Assembly (NCBI GenBank): GCA_041738285.1
Contig: JBGSQB010000041.1
Span: forward strand, 1-27,707
Source: SZUA-521 sp041738285
Lineage (GTDB): Bacteria > Pseudomonadota > Gammaproteobacteria > Pseudomonadales > Azotimanducaceae
DNA length: 27,707 nucleotides
Direction: 5' to 3'
Notes under the pieces: model-generated
What the model saw: the letters and a program-made list of their open reading frames with translations, nothing else
Told to the model about the DNA's origin: nothing
The model's database searches: none
Program-made: the position numbers and the translations under genes
Shown: piece after piece, positions 15,252 through 22,091 of the stretch
Position numbering within the stretch: the stretch's first letter is position 1
Layout: every line of letters starts with the position of its first letter

Positions 15252-16514
15252 TCAATCTGCGAGTCTGTCGATCTTTGCGTTGACCACCATGTTGTCTTTG
15301 ATCTGCAGCGTCTCGATCAGGTAGTCACCGATGCGCAGGCAGAGGTTGGCTTCGGGAATGAACTCGAGGTGTTCGAGGATGAGCCCGTTCAGCGTGCGCG
15401 GACCTTCCAACGGCAGATTCCAGCCGAGGGCACGATTGATGTCGCGGATGACCGCACTGCCGTCTACGTAGTAGCTGCCATCGGGTTGAAGATGGATTTC
15501 CGGCATGTTCGCGGCGAAGTCCGTGGTGAACTCGCCGACGATCTCTTCGAGGATATCCTCGAGGGTGACGATGCCAATCACGTCGCCGTACTCGTCGACA
15601 ACCAGCGCAATGCGCCGTTTCTGTTTCTGAAAGTTGAACAACTGGGTGTGCAGCGGTGTGCCTTCGGGAACGAAATATGGCTCGCGCGTCAATTGCAGCA
15701 ACTCCGCCTTGGTGAAGGAACCCTGCTGAATGAAACGCACCGTGCGGCGCAGGTGGAGGATCCCGATGACGTTGTTGATGTTGCCTTTGTAGACCGGCAG
15801 GCGCGTGTGCTGGCTCGAAGCGATTTGGCCGATGATGGTGCTCAGTTCATCGTCGATGTCGATGCCGAGTATCTCGTTGCGCGGCACCATGATGTGATCG
15901 ACCGTGACTTTCTCCAGGTCCACCACCGACAGGAGCATGTCCTGACGTCGCTTAGGTATACGTGCACCTTCGTGCAGCACCGTACGCAGTTCGTCGAGGC
16001 TGAGGTGGTCGCCGTGGTTATTGACGTCGTGGGGTGTAAAGGGACGTACCAGCACATTGCTCACGCCATTTACGGCCCATACCACGGGATAGAAGATGCG
16101 CAGCAGCGGCGCGAGCAGCAGCGTGGATGGGAACGCGACCCGTTCAGGGTTGTAAGCGGCAATGGTCTTCGGTGCCACTTCCGCAAACACGAGAAAGAAG
16201 AGGGTGAGCAGCACCGGGGCAAGCGCGACGCCGGTATCGCCGAAAAGCTCCAGGCCAACGACGGTTGCGAGTGTTGCAGCGATATTGTTGACGAGGTTGT
16301 TGCCGATCAGGATGACGCCCAGCAGCCGGTCCGGGCGGGCGAGCAGATCGCTGGCGCGCTTGGCCGCGCGGCTGCCCTCTTTGACGAGGTGACGCAGGCG
16401 GTATCGGTTCAGCGACATCATCGCCGTTTCCGAACCCGAGAAATACGCAGACATCATGGCGAGTGCCAGGATGCAGCCGAGCAACAGGTTCGGTGAGATT
16501 TCGGTGAATCCCAT
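15252..16514 (-). CDS. CNNM/CorC-family protein (DUF21, CBS pair, CorC_HlyC domain), YfjD/CorB-like
   Basis: The 420-residue inner-membrane protein has three parts. Residues 1 to about 190 form a DUF21 membrane region with several helices (LLGCILALAMMSAYFSGSETAMMSLNRYRL, GVILIGNNLVNNIAATLATVVG, VLLTLFFLVFAEVAPKTIA). Residues about 205-330 form a CBS pair (ITSQ-like HIMVPRNEILGIDIDD, RLPVYKGNINNVIGILH, VDEYGDVIGIVTLEDILEEIVGEF). The C-terminus is the CorC_HlyC domain. Homologues function in magnesium/cobalt resistance or Mg export. The ATG at 16514 overlaps the stop of the upstream YpjD-like gene as TGATG. The order with ypjD and ffh is the same as in E. coli, supporting the YfjD assignment. 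Confidence 0.93.
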   Translation of the reverse strand: MGFTEISPNLLLGCILALAMMSAYFSGSETAMMSLNRYRLRHLVKEGSRAAKRASDLLARPDRLLGVILIGNNLVNNIAATLATVVGLELFGDTGVALAPVLLTLFFLVFAEVAPKTIAAYNPERVAFPSTLLLAPLLRIFYPVVWAVNGVSNVLVRPFTPHDVNNHGDHLSLDELRTVLHEGARIPKRRQDMLLSVVDLEKVTVDHIMVPRNEILGIDIDDELSTIIGQIASSQHTRLPVYKGNINNVIGILHLRRTVRFIQQGSFTKAELLQLTREPYFVPEGTPLHTQLFNFQKQKRRIALVVDEYGDVIGIVTLEDILEEIVGEFTTDFAANMPEIHLQPDGSYYVDGSAVIRDINRALGWNLPLEGPRTLNGLILEHLEFIPEANLCLRIGDYLIETLQIKDNMVVNAKIDRLAD

Positions 16515-17317
16515 CAGGGCGATCCGAGCAGAAACTCGAGTACGAACTTACTGCCGAAGTAGGCGAGCACGAGCAGCCCAAATCCCGTCAGCGTCCATCG
16601 AGTCGCTGTGGCGCCGCGCCACCCGAACGCATGACGACCAATGAGCAGAATGAGGAATACGACCCAGGATGCGCTGGCGAGTACCGTATGGTGAACAACC
16701 TGTTGCGCGAACATGTTGTCGAGAAACAGAAAGCCACTGACGATCGCCGCGCTCAGCAGCACGATGCCGATCCAGACCTGCTGGAACAACATCGACTCCA
16801 TTGTCTCGAGCGGCGGCAACAGCCGCAGCACCGTCAAAGTCGACTTCGTTCGGAACATGCGCTCGGCAATGCCGAGCACCACTGCCTGGCAGGCGGCCAA
16901 CGCCAGTACGGTATAGGCGAGCAGCGACAGCAACACGTGAATCACGAGTCCCGGTGTGAAGGCGCTTGCGGGGACCAGTTCACCGGGGGCAATCAATGCG
17001 GCAACGATCGCGAGCGCAGCCAGCGGCAGCACGATCAGGTACAGGTTCTGAACCGGCTGCCAGAGGGCTGCGGTCAAAGTGAATGTCACGATCGCGAGCG
17101 AGACGAGCGACGCCACACTGAACAGACCGAATACGAGGCCGGCGCTGTGGTCCATGACCAGGTAGACAGTGGCGGCGTGCGCGATGGCGCCCGCCGCGAT
17201 GACGTACTGCAGCAGTCGACTGGATTCAGTTTGCGTGCTGCCGAGTCGATTGGCCTGCATGAAAAACGCCACTACATACATTGCGGCGGCAAGGAGGCCC
17301 GGATAGGCAGGGCTCAT
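16514..17317 (-). CDS. Cytochrome c assembly-family membrane protein, YpjD-like (CcsA/HemX-type)
   Basis: The 267-residue protein is almost wholly hydrophobic, with about eight membrane helices. Its layout fits the CcsA/CcmC/HemX superfamily of haem-handling proteins; E. coli YpjD belongs here. Segments such as PGLLAAAMYVVAFFMQ, LIVLPLAALAIVAALIAPGEL, VLLSLLAYTVLALAACQAVVLGI and FLFLDNMFAQQVVHHTVLASASWVVF are visible, the last carrying a histidine pair typical of the family. Its exact role is unknown. The ATG at 17317 (MSPAYPG) was chosen over GTG/ATG options further up because it starts just before the first helix. It is divergent from ffh and overlaps the corB-like gene by one base, so the two are translationally coupled. 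Confidence 0.85.
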   Translation of the reverse strand: MSPAYPGLLAAAMYVVAFFMQANRLGSTQTESSRLLQYVIAAGAIAHAATVYLVMDHSAGLVFGLFSVASLVSLAIVTFTLTAALWQPVQNLYLIVLPLAALAIVAALIAPGELVPASAFTPGLVIHVLLSLLAYTVLALAACQAVVLGIAERMFRTKSTLTVLRLLPPLETMESMLFQQVWIGIVLLSAAIVSGFLFLDNMFAQQVVHHTVLASASWVVFLILLIGRHAFGWRGATATRWTLTGFGLLVLAYFGSKFVLEFLLGSP

Positions 17318-17390
17318 GGGGTGGTAGCTGATACGTGTCCGGCCGCAGTTTGACAGATGCCTTTGAGAATGCAACGCGGCCGGCTCCGGC

Positions 17391-17396
17391 TATAAT
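17391..17396 (+). promoter_or_regulatory. -10 box of ffh
   Basis: A perfect TATAAT lies 29 nt before the ffh ATG. A perfect TTGACA is present at 17350-17355, but with a spacer of 35 nt, too long for a sigma70 partner. No good -35 lies at 16-18 nt. An 8-bp inverted repeat CCGGCCGC/GCGGCCGG (17339-17346 and 17376-17383, 29-nt spacing) flanks this area. Confidence 0.4.
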
Positions 17397-17424
17397 GCGC
17401 ACCTTTGCGAAAACGGCGACTTCG

Positions 17425-18816
17425 ATGTTCGAGAATCTCACCGACCGACTGACGCGCGCGATCGGCGCGTTGTCGGGTAAGGCGCGTCTATCCGAAGAGA
17501 ACGTAGCCGAGGCGCTGCGCGAAGTGCGCACGGCGCTCTTGGAAGCTGACGTTGCTCTGCCGGTCGTCAAAAACTTCATCGAGGGCGTTCGTGGTCGTGC
17601 CGTTGGTCAGGAGGTGATGCAGAGCCTCACGCCTGGGCAGGCATTGGTAAAGATCGTCCACGAAGAACTCGTGACGCTCATGGGTGCCGCCAACGATGTG
17701 CTGAATCTGTCCGTTGCGCCGCCGGCGGTAGTGTTGATGGCGGGCCTGCAGGGCGCGGGTAAGACCACCACTGTTGCGAAGCTCGCGCGTTATCTGAAGG
17801 AGCGCGAGCGAAAGAAGGTGGCCGTGGTCAGTGCCGATGTCTATCGACCGGCTGCGATCGATCAGTTGCGCACGCTTGCGGCTGAAGTTGACGCATCGTT
17901 CATCGAAAGTGAGACAACGCAGTCTCCGATCGACATCGCCACACGCGCAATCAAAGAAGCGCGTACGCGCTTCGCGGATGTGCTGATCATCGATACCGCG
18001 GGGCGCCTGCATGTCGATGCGGACATGATGGCGGAGATCGTCGCGTTGCACAGCGCGGTCTCGCCGGTCGAGACGCTGTTCGTCGTCGATGCGATGACCG
18101 GTCAGGATGCCGCCAACACCGCCAAAGCGTTCAACGATGCGTTGCCCGTGACCGGCATCGTGCTGGCGAAAACGGACGGCGATGCCCGCGGCGGCGCGGC
18201 GCTTTCGGTGCGGGCAATCACCGGCAAGCCGATCAAGTTCCTCGGCGCGGGTGAGAAGACCGATGCGCTGGAACCGTTCCATCCGGATCGCGTGGCGTCG
18301 CGCATTCTCGGCATGGGCGACGTGCTCACATTGATCGAGGAAGCGGAACGCAAGGTCGATCGCGACAAGGCCGAACGACTGGCGAAGAAGATCGGCAAGG
18401 GGCAGAAGTTCGATCTGGCGGATTTTCGCGATCAACTGCAGCAGATGCGCAACATGGGCGGCGTCGCCAACCTGCTCGACAAAATGCCGGGGATGGGACA
18501 GATGCCCCAGGCGGCGCAGGCGCAGATCGGTGATGGCATGTTCCGGACCATGGAAGTCATCATCGATTCGATGACTGTGCATGAGCGCAGTTTTCCGGAT
18601 GTCATCAATGGCAGCCGTAAACGACGTATCGCTGCCGGCAGCGGCACTCAGATCAGCGACGTCAATCGTCTGCTCAAGCAGCACAAGCAGATGCAGAAGG
18701 TGATGAAGAAGGTCACTCGCAAAGGCGGTATGACGAAGATGATGCGTGGGCTTGGCTCGATGAAGGCGGGTTCGATGACCGCCGGCATGAAGCCGCCCTC
18801 CGGATTTCGGCGCTGA
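17425..18816 (+). CDS. ffh: Signal recognition particle protein Ffh
   Basis: Ffh binds 4.5S RNA and signal sequences and targets inner-membrane proteins via FtsY. The 463-residue protein has the usual N-G-M order: N domain 1-90 (LTDRLTRAIGALSGKARL and the ALLEADVAL motif), GTPase domain with P-loop GLQGAGKTTT at 107-116, DVYRPAAIDQL, IIDTAGRLHVD and TKTDG-like AKTDGDARGG, then GAGEKTDALEPFHPDR, and a Met-rich M domain from about 300 with repeated MxxM segments. ATG at 17425 was chosen since MFENLTDRL is the normal start. A gene for 4.5S RNA was not found in the window. It precedes rpsP by 84 nt and is divergent from the ypjD-like gene. Confidence 0.97.
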   Translation: MFENLTDRLTRAIGALSGKARLSEENVAEALREVRTALLEADVALPVVKNFIEGVRGRAVGQEVMQSLTPGQALVKIVHEELVTLMGAANDVLNLSVAPPAVVLMAGLQGAGKTTTVAKLARYLKERERKKVAVVSADVYRPAAIDQLRTLAAEVDASFIESETTQSPIDIATRAIKEARTRFADVLIIDTAGRLHVDADMMAEIVALHSAVSPVETLFVVDAMTGQDAANTAKAFNDALPVTGIVLAKTDGDARGGAALSVRAITGKPIKFLGAGEKTDALEPFHPDRVASRILGMGDVLTLIEEAERKVDRDKAERLAKKIGKGQKFDLADFRDQLQQMRNMGGVANLLDKMPGMGQMPQAAQAQIGDGMFRTMEVIIDSMTVHERSFPDVINGSRKRRIAAGSGTQISDVNRLLKQHKQMQKVMKKVTRKGGMTKMMRGLGSMKAGSMTAGMKPPSGFRR

Positions 18817-18840
18817 TATGGGTTTTTCGACCAATATCAG
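18813..18840 (+). other. Inverted repeat at the end of ffh
   Basis: CTGATAT (18813-18819) and ATATCAG (18834-18840) are perfect complements with a 14-nt loop whose ends add GG/CC pairs around a T5 run. The left arm contains the ffh stop. No U-run follows, so it is not a clear terminator. It may protect the ffh 3' end while RNA polymerase reads into rpsP. Confidence 0.3.
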
Positions 18841-18844
18841 TGCT

Positions 18845-18872
18845 TTGCAGTGCCGGGGCCTTCCATTACAAT
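18845..18872 (+). promoter_or_regulatory. Candidate promoter of rpsP-rimM-trmD-rplS
   Basis: TTGCAG (18845-18850) and TACAAT (18867-18872) lie 16 nt apart, 28 nt before the rpsP ATG. Both hexamers have four or five consensus bases. The operon may also be read from ffh. Confidence 0.4.
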
Positions 18873-18900
18873 ACCGCGCCTTTCGCACTGAGCATTTCAA

Positions 18901-19170
18901 ATGGTAACGATTCGTCTGGCGCGCCACGGCGCCAGAAACGCACCCTTTTACCACCTGACGGTGGCGGACAGCGCCCGTTCGCGCAACGGCCGTTTCGTCG
19001 AGCGTGTGGGCTTTTTCAACCCATTGGCGCGCGGCAAGGCCGAAAAACTGCGCGTGGACCTTCCCCGCGTAGACTATTGGTTGGGGGTCGGAGCTCAACC
19101 GTCCGATCGCGTCGCCGCGTTGATCAAGCAGGCGCGCAAGGTAAGCCCAGAGGCTGCCGCGGCCGCCTGA
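18901..19170 (+). CDS. rpsP: 30S ribosomal protein bS16
   Basis: The 89-residue basic protein matches bS16: the N-terminal MVTIRLARHGARNAPFYHLTVADSR-like segment, the strands FVERVGFFNP, and YWLGVGAQPSDRVAALIKQA near the end. It has the expected length; E. coli bS16 has 82 residues. The product binds 16S rRNA in the body of the small subunit. It opens the conserved rpsP-rimM-trmD-rplS operon, with rimM only 4 nt downstream. The upstream gap is described under the candidate promoter. A weak GAG before the ATG is the only ribosome site. Confidence 0.98.
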   Translation: MVTIRLARHGARNAPFYHLTVADSARSRNGRFVERVGFFNPLARGKAEKLRVDLPRVDYWLGVGAQPSDRVAALIKQARKVSPEAAAAA

Positions 19171-19174
19171 CCCG

Positions 19175-19684
19175 ATGGCGGCGGACACCGAAATGGTGGT
19201 CGTCGGGCGCCTGGGTGCGCCATTTGGCGTCAAGGGTTGGGTTCATGTCAGTTCGTTCACCGATCCGCCACAGAACCTGTTGGCGTATCGGCCATGGAGT
19301 GTGCGGAGGCGCGGTCAGTGGCAGGTGGTGCGGGTGGCGTCGGTGAGCCCGCACAAGCAAGGGTTTGTTGCACGCCTCGAGGATGTCGAGGATCGAGACG
19401 CGGCGGCCGTGCTGCGAGGGTGTGACATCGGCGTGAGCGAGTCGGTACTGCCCAAACCCGCGCCGGATGAGTATTACTGGAAGGATCTGGTTGGGCTTGC
19501 GGTCGAGCGTCTCGACGGCACGCCACTCGGGACCGTGCGGGGGTTGCTGGATACCGCGGCCAACGACGTACTGGTGATCGAAAAGGACGGCCGCGAGATC
19601 CTGGTGCCGTTCATAGAGGCGGTGGTGATCAGCGTCGACCTCGTGGCCAGGCGGCTGGTAGCCGACTGGGATCCGGATTATTGA
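19175..19684 (+). CDS. rimM: Ribosome maturation factor RimM
   Basis: RimM assists 30S assembly near the head of 16S rRNA and binds uS19. The 169-residue protein has the two usual parts. The N-terminal barrel includes MVVVGRLGAPFGVKGWVHVSSFTD (family GxxGxxGxK pattern) and a following DVEDRDAAAVLRGCDIGV. The C-terminal PRC barrel begins DEYYWKDLVGLAV and holds NDVLVIEKDGREILVPFIEAVV. It follows rpsP after 4 nt. The stop and the next ribosome site share TGAGGA, so it is closely linked to trmD. The C-terminal DWDPDY is typical of the family. Confidence 0.97.
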   Translation: MAADTEMVVVGRLGAPFGVKGWVHVSSFTDPPQNLLAYRPWSVRRRGQWQVVRVASVSPHKQGFVARLEDVEDRDAAAVLRGCDIGVSESVLPKPAPDEYYWKDLVGLAVERLDGTPLGTVRGLLDTAANDVLVIEKDGREILVPFIEAVVISVDLVARRLVADWDPDY

Positions 19685-19696
19685 GGACTACTGGGT

Positions 19697-20461
19697 GTGT
19701 GGGTTGGGATCGTCACGATTTTCCCGGAGGTATTCCGCGCGCTGACCGAGCATGGGGTGGTGAGTCGGGCAATTGCCGAGGGCATCGTCGAACTTCAGTT
19801 CGAGGACCCGCGCAACCACACCACGGATCGCCACCAGAGCGTGGACGACCGGCCCTACGGCGGCGGCCCGGGTATGGTGATGAAGGTGGCGCCTCTGATG
19901 GCCGCCATCGCAGTATTGAAAGCAGGGGCGCCTGCGCCGCCGAAGGTGATTTACCTGTCGCCCCAGGGTCGGGTGCTCGACCAGCGGAAGGCTGAAGCAC
20001 TCGCCCGTGAGTCCGCGCTGATTTTGATCGCGGGACGCTACGAAGGGGTCGACGAGCGGCTGCTGGACAGGTGCGTCGATGAAGAGATCTCCATTGGAGA
20101 TTTCGTCATGAGTGGCGGTGAGCTGCCGGCCATGGTACTGCTCGATGCGGTGGCCCGGCATCTGCCGGGTACGCTCGGCAACAGCGAGTCGGCTGTGCAG
20201 GAGTCGCATCGGGCGGGCGTGCTGGATTGTCCGCACTACACGCGGCCCGAGGAGATGCTCGGCGCACGTGTGCCGGCAGTACTGTTGAGTGGCGACCACG
20301 CGTCGATCGAGCGGTACCGACGCCTGGTGGCGCTGGCTAGAACGTACGAGCGGCGTCCGGATCTGTTGACCGGGCGTGCACTGACCGCGGCAGAGCGCGA
20401 GTTGCTTGGTGTGTATTTTGCGGACCCGCGATCGGGCCGCGTGGATGGACAAGTGGAGTAG
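19697..20461 (+). CDS. trmD: tRNA (guanine-N1)-methyltransferase TrmD
   Basis: TrmD methylates G37 at N1 in tRNAs with G36, preventing frameshifting. The 254-residue SPOUT enzyme has the knotted AdoMet site: YLSPQGRVLDQRKAEALA, IAGRYEGVDERLLD, SIGDFVMSGGELPAMVLLDAVARHLPG, then the C-terminal helical domain with GPHYTRPEEM-like CPHYTRPEEMLG and VPAVLLSGDHASI. The N-terminus WVGIVTIFPEVF is normal for the family. The start codon is GTG at 19697, with a GAGGA site (overlapping the rimM stop) at about 9 nt. The stop lies 4 nt before the rplS ATG, and the TAGGA around it serves as the rplS ribosome site. Confidence 0.98.
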   Translation: MWVGIVTIFPEVFRALTEHGVVSRAIAEGIVELQFEDPRNHTTDRHQSVDDRPYGGGPGMVMKVAPLMAAIAVLKAGAPAPPKVIYLSPQGRVLDQRKAEALARESALILIAGRYEGVDERLLDRCVDEEISIGDFVMSGGELPAMVLLDAVARHLPGTLGNSESAVQESHRAGVLDCPHYTRPEEMLGARVPAVLLSGDHASIERYRRLVALARTYERRPDLLTGRALTAAERELLGVYFADPRSGRVDGQVE

Positions 20462-20465
20462 GAAC

Positions 20466-20816
20466 ATGCGTAGGAACAAAGTGATCGAGGCCCTCGAGAA
20501 CGAACAATTGAAGAGCGACGTACCGGATTTCGCCCCCGGCGATACGCTGATCGTTCAAGTGCGCGTCGTCGAAGGTGACCGCGAGCGGACCCAGGCGTTC
20601 GAGGGCGTTGTCATCGCCAAGCGAAGCCGGGGCCTCAATTCGTCGTTTACCGTGCGCAAGATCTCCCATGGTGTGGGCGTCGAACGCGTGTTTCAGACCC
20701 ACAGCAAGGGCATTGCGAGCATCGAAGTCAAGCGTCGGGGCGATGTCCGCCAGGCGAAGCTGTACTACCTGCGCAGCCTGTCGGGACGCAAAGCGCGAAT
20801 CAAAGAAAAGGTCTAG
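20466..20816 (+). CDS. rplS: 50S ribosomal protein bL19
   Basis: The 116-residue basic protein is bL19, located at the 30S-50S interface. E. coli bL19 has 115 residues. Clear matches are IEALENEQLKSDVPDFAPGDTLIVQVRVVEG near the start, FEGVVIAKRSRGLNSSFTVRKIS, GVGVERVFQTHSKGIASIEV and LYYLRSLSGRKARIKEKV at the end. ATG at 20466 with AGGA just upstream was chosen; a reading frame extending 20 codons upstream overlaps trmD and has no family match. It is the last gene of its operon. The 303 nt behind it hold no gene but several strong hairpins. Confidence 0.98.
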   Translation: MRRNKVIEALENEQLKSDVPDFAPGDTLIVQVRVVEGDRERTQAFEGVVIAKRSRGLNSSFTVRKISHGVGVERVFQTHSKGIASIEVKRRGDVRQAKLYYLRSLSGRKARIKEKV

Positions 20817-20824
20817 AAAGGGCC

Positions 20825-20857
20825 AAAAAAAAGTCCAGCCTGCCGGACGCCGGACTT
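20825..20857 (-). terminator. Strong intrinsic terminator pointing to the minus strand
   Basis: On the minus strand, AAGTCC (from 20857) and GGACTT (ending 20831) form a stem extended by a G-T pair, with a 13-15 nt GC-rich loop, followed by a run of eight T (20832-20825). This is a textbook intrinsic terminator. It stops transcription moving leftward into the rplS 3' end. On the plus strand the stem is followed by TTGGGG, so it does not terminate rplS. Confidence 0.6.
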
Positions 20858-20987
20858 GGGGAGAGGTCGCCCGGCAAGCTGGTCGGTACCTGCCATGGCC
20901 GGGTACCGAGGCGTCGGAACGAAGGGGGGAGAGAACCCTCGTGCCGTCGTGGCACCAGAAGGTTCTCGGGGACAGCGCGAACGCACC
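20825..20987 (-). ncRNA. Candidate small RNA on the minus strand between rplS and xerD
   Basis: No minus-strand gene lies upstream of the terminator at 20825-20857, yet something must supply the transcript. A plausible promoter (TTGGCA at 21018-21023, TATTGT at 20994-20999, 18-nt spacer) would start an RNA of about 160 nt near 20987. It would fold into a small stem (20983-20993), a GAGAACC/GGTTCTC stem (20931-20967) with an inner GTGCC/GGCAC stem, a TCGGTACC/GGTACCGA stem (20883-20909), then the terminator. C-rich segments lie between the stems: CTGTCCCC (20968-20975), CTCTCCCCCC (20924-20933) and CTCTCCCC (20858-20865). No known RNA family was recognised. The region could also be the plus-strand rplS 3' UTR. 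Direction rests on the U8 terminator. Confidence 0.35.
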
Positions 20988-20993
20988 CGGTGC

Positions 20994-21023
20994 ACAATAA
21001 GTCGTATGCAGGTTGGGTGCCAA
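20994..21023 (-). promoter_or_regulatory. Candidate promoter of the minus-strand small RNA
   Basis: Minus-strand TTGGCA (-35, 21023-21018; five of six) and TATTGT (-10, 20999-20994; four of six) are 18 nt apart. The -35 is inside the arm of the 21017-21036 hairpin. The evidence is only hexamer match, so confidence is low. Confidence 0.3.
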
Positions 21024-21044
21024 TCGTGATTGGCACGATATTTT
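21017..21044 (+). terminator. Perfect hairpin with short T-run, possible terminator of the rplS operon
   Basis: GTGCCAAT (21017-21024) and ATTGGCAC (21029-21036) form an 8-bp perfect stem with a CGTG loop, followed by GATATTTT. It is the only terminator-like element on the plus strand after rplS, 200 nt downstream. The T-run is short and interrupted, so termination may be partial. Confidence 0.4.
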
Positions 21045-21070
21045 GCTGATTTATCATTCGGTTACTGAGG

Positions 21071-21076
21071 TATACT
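21071..21076 (+). promoter_or_regulatory. -10 box of xerD
   Basis: TATACT lies 44 nt before the xerD ATG. A -35 at the usual distance is poor (TTTATC, 15 nt spacer). The transcript would start near 21083 and open with the hairpin at 21085-21105. Confidence 0.35.
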
Positions 21077-21084
21077 CGAACCCA

Positions 21085-21105
21085 TCGAGGCACCTGGTGC
21101 CTTGA
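21085..21105 (+). promoter_or_regulatory. Hairpin in the xerD 5' leader
   Basis: TCGAGGCAC (21085-21093) pairs with GTGCCTTGA (21097-21105), nine pairs including one G-T, with a CTG loop. It ends 14 nt before the xerD ATG, next to the ribosome site, and would be the very 5' end of a transcript from 21083. Confidence 0.4.
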
Positions 21106-21119
21106 CCCACTTGAGCTAG

Positions 21120-22040
21120 ATGACGGCGTGGATGGTCACCCAAAGCCCCACAGCGACAGTTGATGCCGATCCTTTGATCGATCGCTACCTCGATGACCTG
21201 TGGGCCAGCCGCGGCTCGAGCACCAACACGTTGAGCGCCTATCGACGCGATCTGGCGGGATGGCACACCTTCCTTGGACGACCCATGACGACGGCACGCG
21301 CAGCCGACGTGCTCGATTACCTGGGACACCGCCAGACATCCGGCTATCAGGCCCGCTCGACCGCCCGCCTGTTGTCCTGTCTGCGCGGGTTCTACCAGTA
21401 CCTGCTCGAGCGCCGCGTCATCGCACTGGATCCGACCGCCAAACTCGCTCATCCGAAGCTCGGGCGGCGGCTGCCGGACAGCCTGTCCGAGGCCGAGGTC
21501 GAAGCGCTGCTGGCGGCGCCCGATGTAGCGACCGACCTCGGGTTGCGCGATCGGGCGATGCTGGAACTCTTGTATGCCACCGGGCTTCGAATTTCCGAAC
21601 TCGTCAATCTCGGGCTCACCGGCGTCAACGCCCGCCAAGGTGTCGTACGCGTGGTCGGCAAGGGTGGGCGCGAGCGTTTGGTGCCGGTCGGTGAAGAGGC
21701 GCTCGCCTGGATCCAACGATATCTGGCCGATGCGCGGCCATCGATAACCGCGGCGCGAGCCTGCGCCGCGCTGTTCCCGAGCCGTCGCGGCCGGGCAATG
21801 ACGCGGCAGACCTTCTGGCACGCGCTCAAGCGCTACGGCCGGGCGGCCAACATCCTGCGACCGCTGTCGCCGCACACCTTACGTCATGCGTTCGCCACGC
21901 ACCTGATCAACCACGGTGCGGACCTGCGGGCAGTGCAAATGATGCTCGGCCACGCAGATCTGTCGACGACGCAGATCTATACTCACGTTGCGCAGCAACG
22001 ATTGAAGCAACTCCATGCTGCCCATCACCCGCGCGGATGA
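21120..22040 (+). CDS. xerD: Tyrosine recombinase XerD
   Basis: XerD with XerC resolves chromosome dimers at dif. The 306-residue protein has the SAM-like N-terminal domain (to about 115) and a catalytic domain with all six residues: Arg157 (TGLRISEL), Lys181 (GKGGRE), His252 and Arg255 (HTLRHAFATHL), His278 (LGHADLSTTQ) and Tyr287 (IYTH). E. coli XerD has the same order and near the same spacing. XerD rather than XerC is favoured by the dsbC neighbour, as in E. coli and Pseudomonas. The ATG at 21120 was chosen with TTGAGCTAG before it; Met5 is an alternative. The gene starts the xerD-dsbC-hom-recJ run. Confidence 0.95.
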   Translation: MTAWMVTQSPTATVDADPLIDRYLDDLWASRGSSTNTLSAYRRDLAGWHTFLGRPMTTARAADVLDYLGHRQTSGYQARSTARLLSCLRGFYQYLLERRVIALDPTAKLAHPKLGRRLPDSLSEAEVEALLAAPDVATDLGLRDRAMLELLYATGLRISELVNLGLTGVNARQGVVRVVGKGGRERLVPVGEEALAWIQRYLADARPSITAARACAALFPSRRGRAMTRQTFWHALKRYGRAANILRPLSPHTLRHAFATHLINHGADLRAVQMMLGHADLSTTQIYTHVAQQRLKQLHAAHHPRG

Positions 22041-22049
22041 ACTCAACGA

Positions 22050-22074
22050 TTTGCTGGAGTCAAACTCCAGCGAA
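22050..22074. repeat. Perfect inverted repeat between xerD and dsbC
   Basis: GCTGGAGT (22053-22060) and ACTCCAGC (22064-22071) are perfect complements with a CAA loop, extended outward by a T-G and two T-A pairs to 11 pairs. It ends 17 nt before the dsbC ATG, upstream of the AGGAACGAAGG ribosome site. No T-run follows on either side, so it is not a terminator. Confidence 0.65.
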
Positions 22075-22091
22075 AACTCAGGAACGAAGGC

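Noticed and set aside
15369..16496. A 375-codon plus-strand open frame opposite the corB-like gene
   Set aside because: The corB-like frame has membrane helices and CBS motifs; the opposite frame has none.
17350..17355. TTGACA as the -35 box of ffh
   Set aside because: The spacer to TATAAT is 35 nt, twice the functional distance.
17488..19233. A 581-codon open frame on the minus strand across ffh and rpsP
   Set aside because: It is antisense to two certain genes, has no recognisable domain, and such long shadow frames are expected in GC-rich coding DNA.
20825..20987. Identity as 6S RNA, 4.5S RNA or another known RNA
   Set aside because: The stems are local rather than one long rod as in 6S, and the conserved GGTCCGGAAGGAAGCAGCC-like 4.5S core is absent.
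21069..21083. tRNA T-arm-like stretch (GGGTTCGAGTATACC on the minus strand)
   Set aside because: The flanks do not form a T stem, and no anticodon, D arm or acceptor stem is present.
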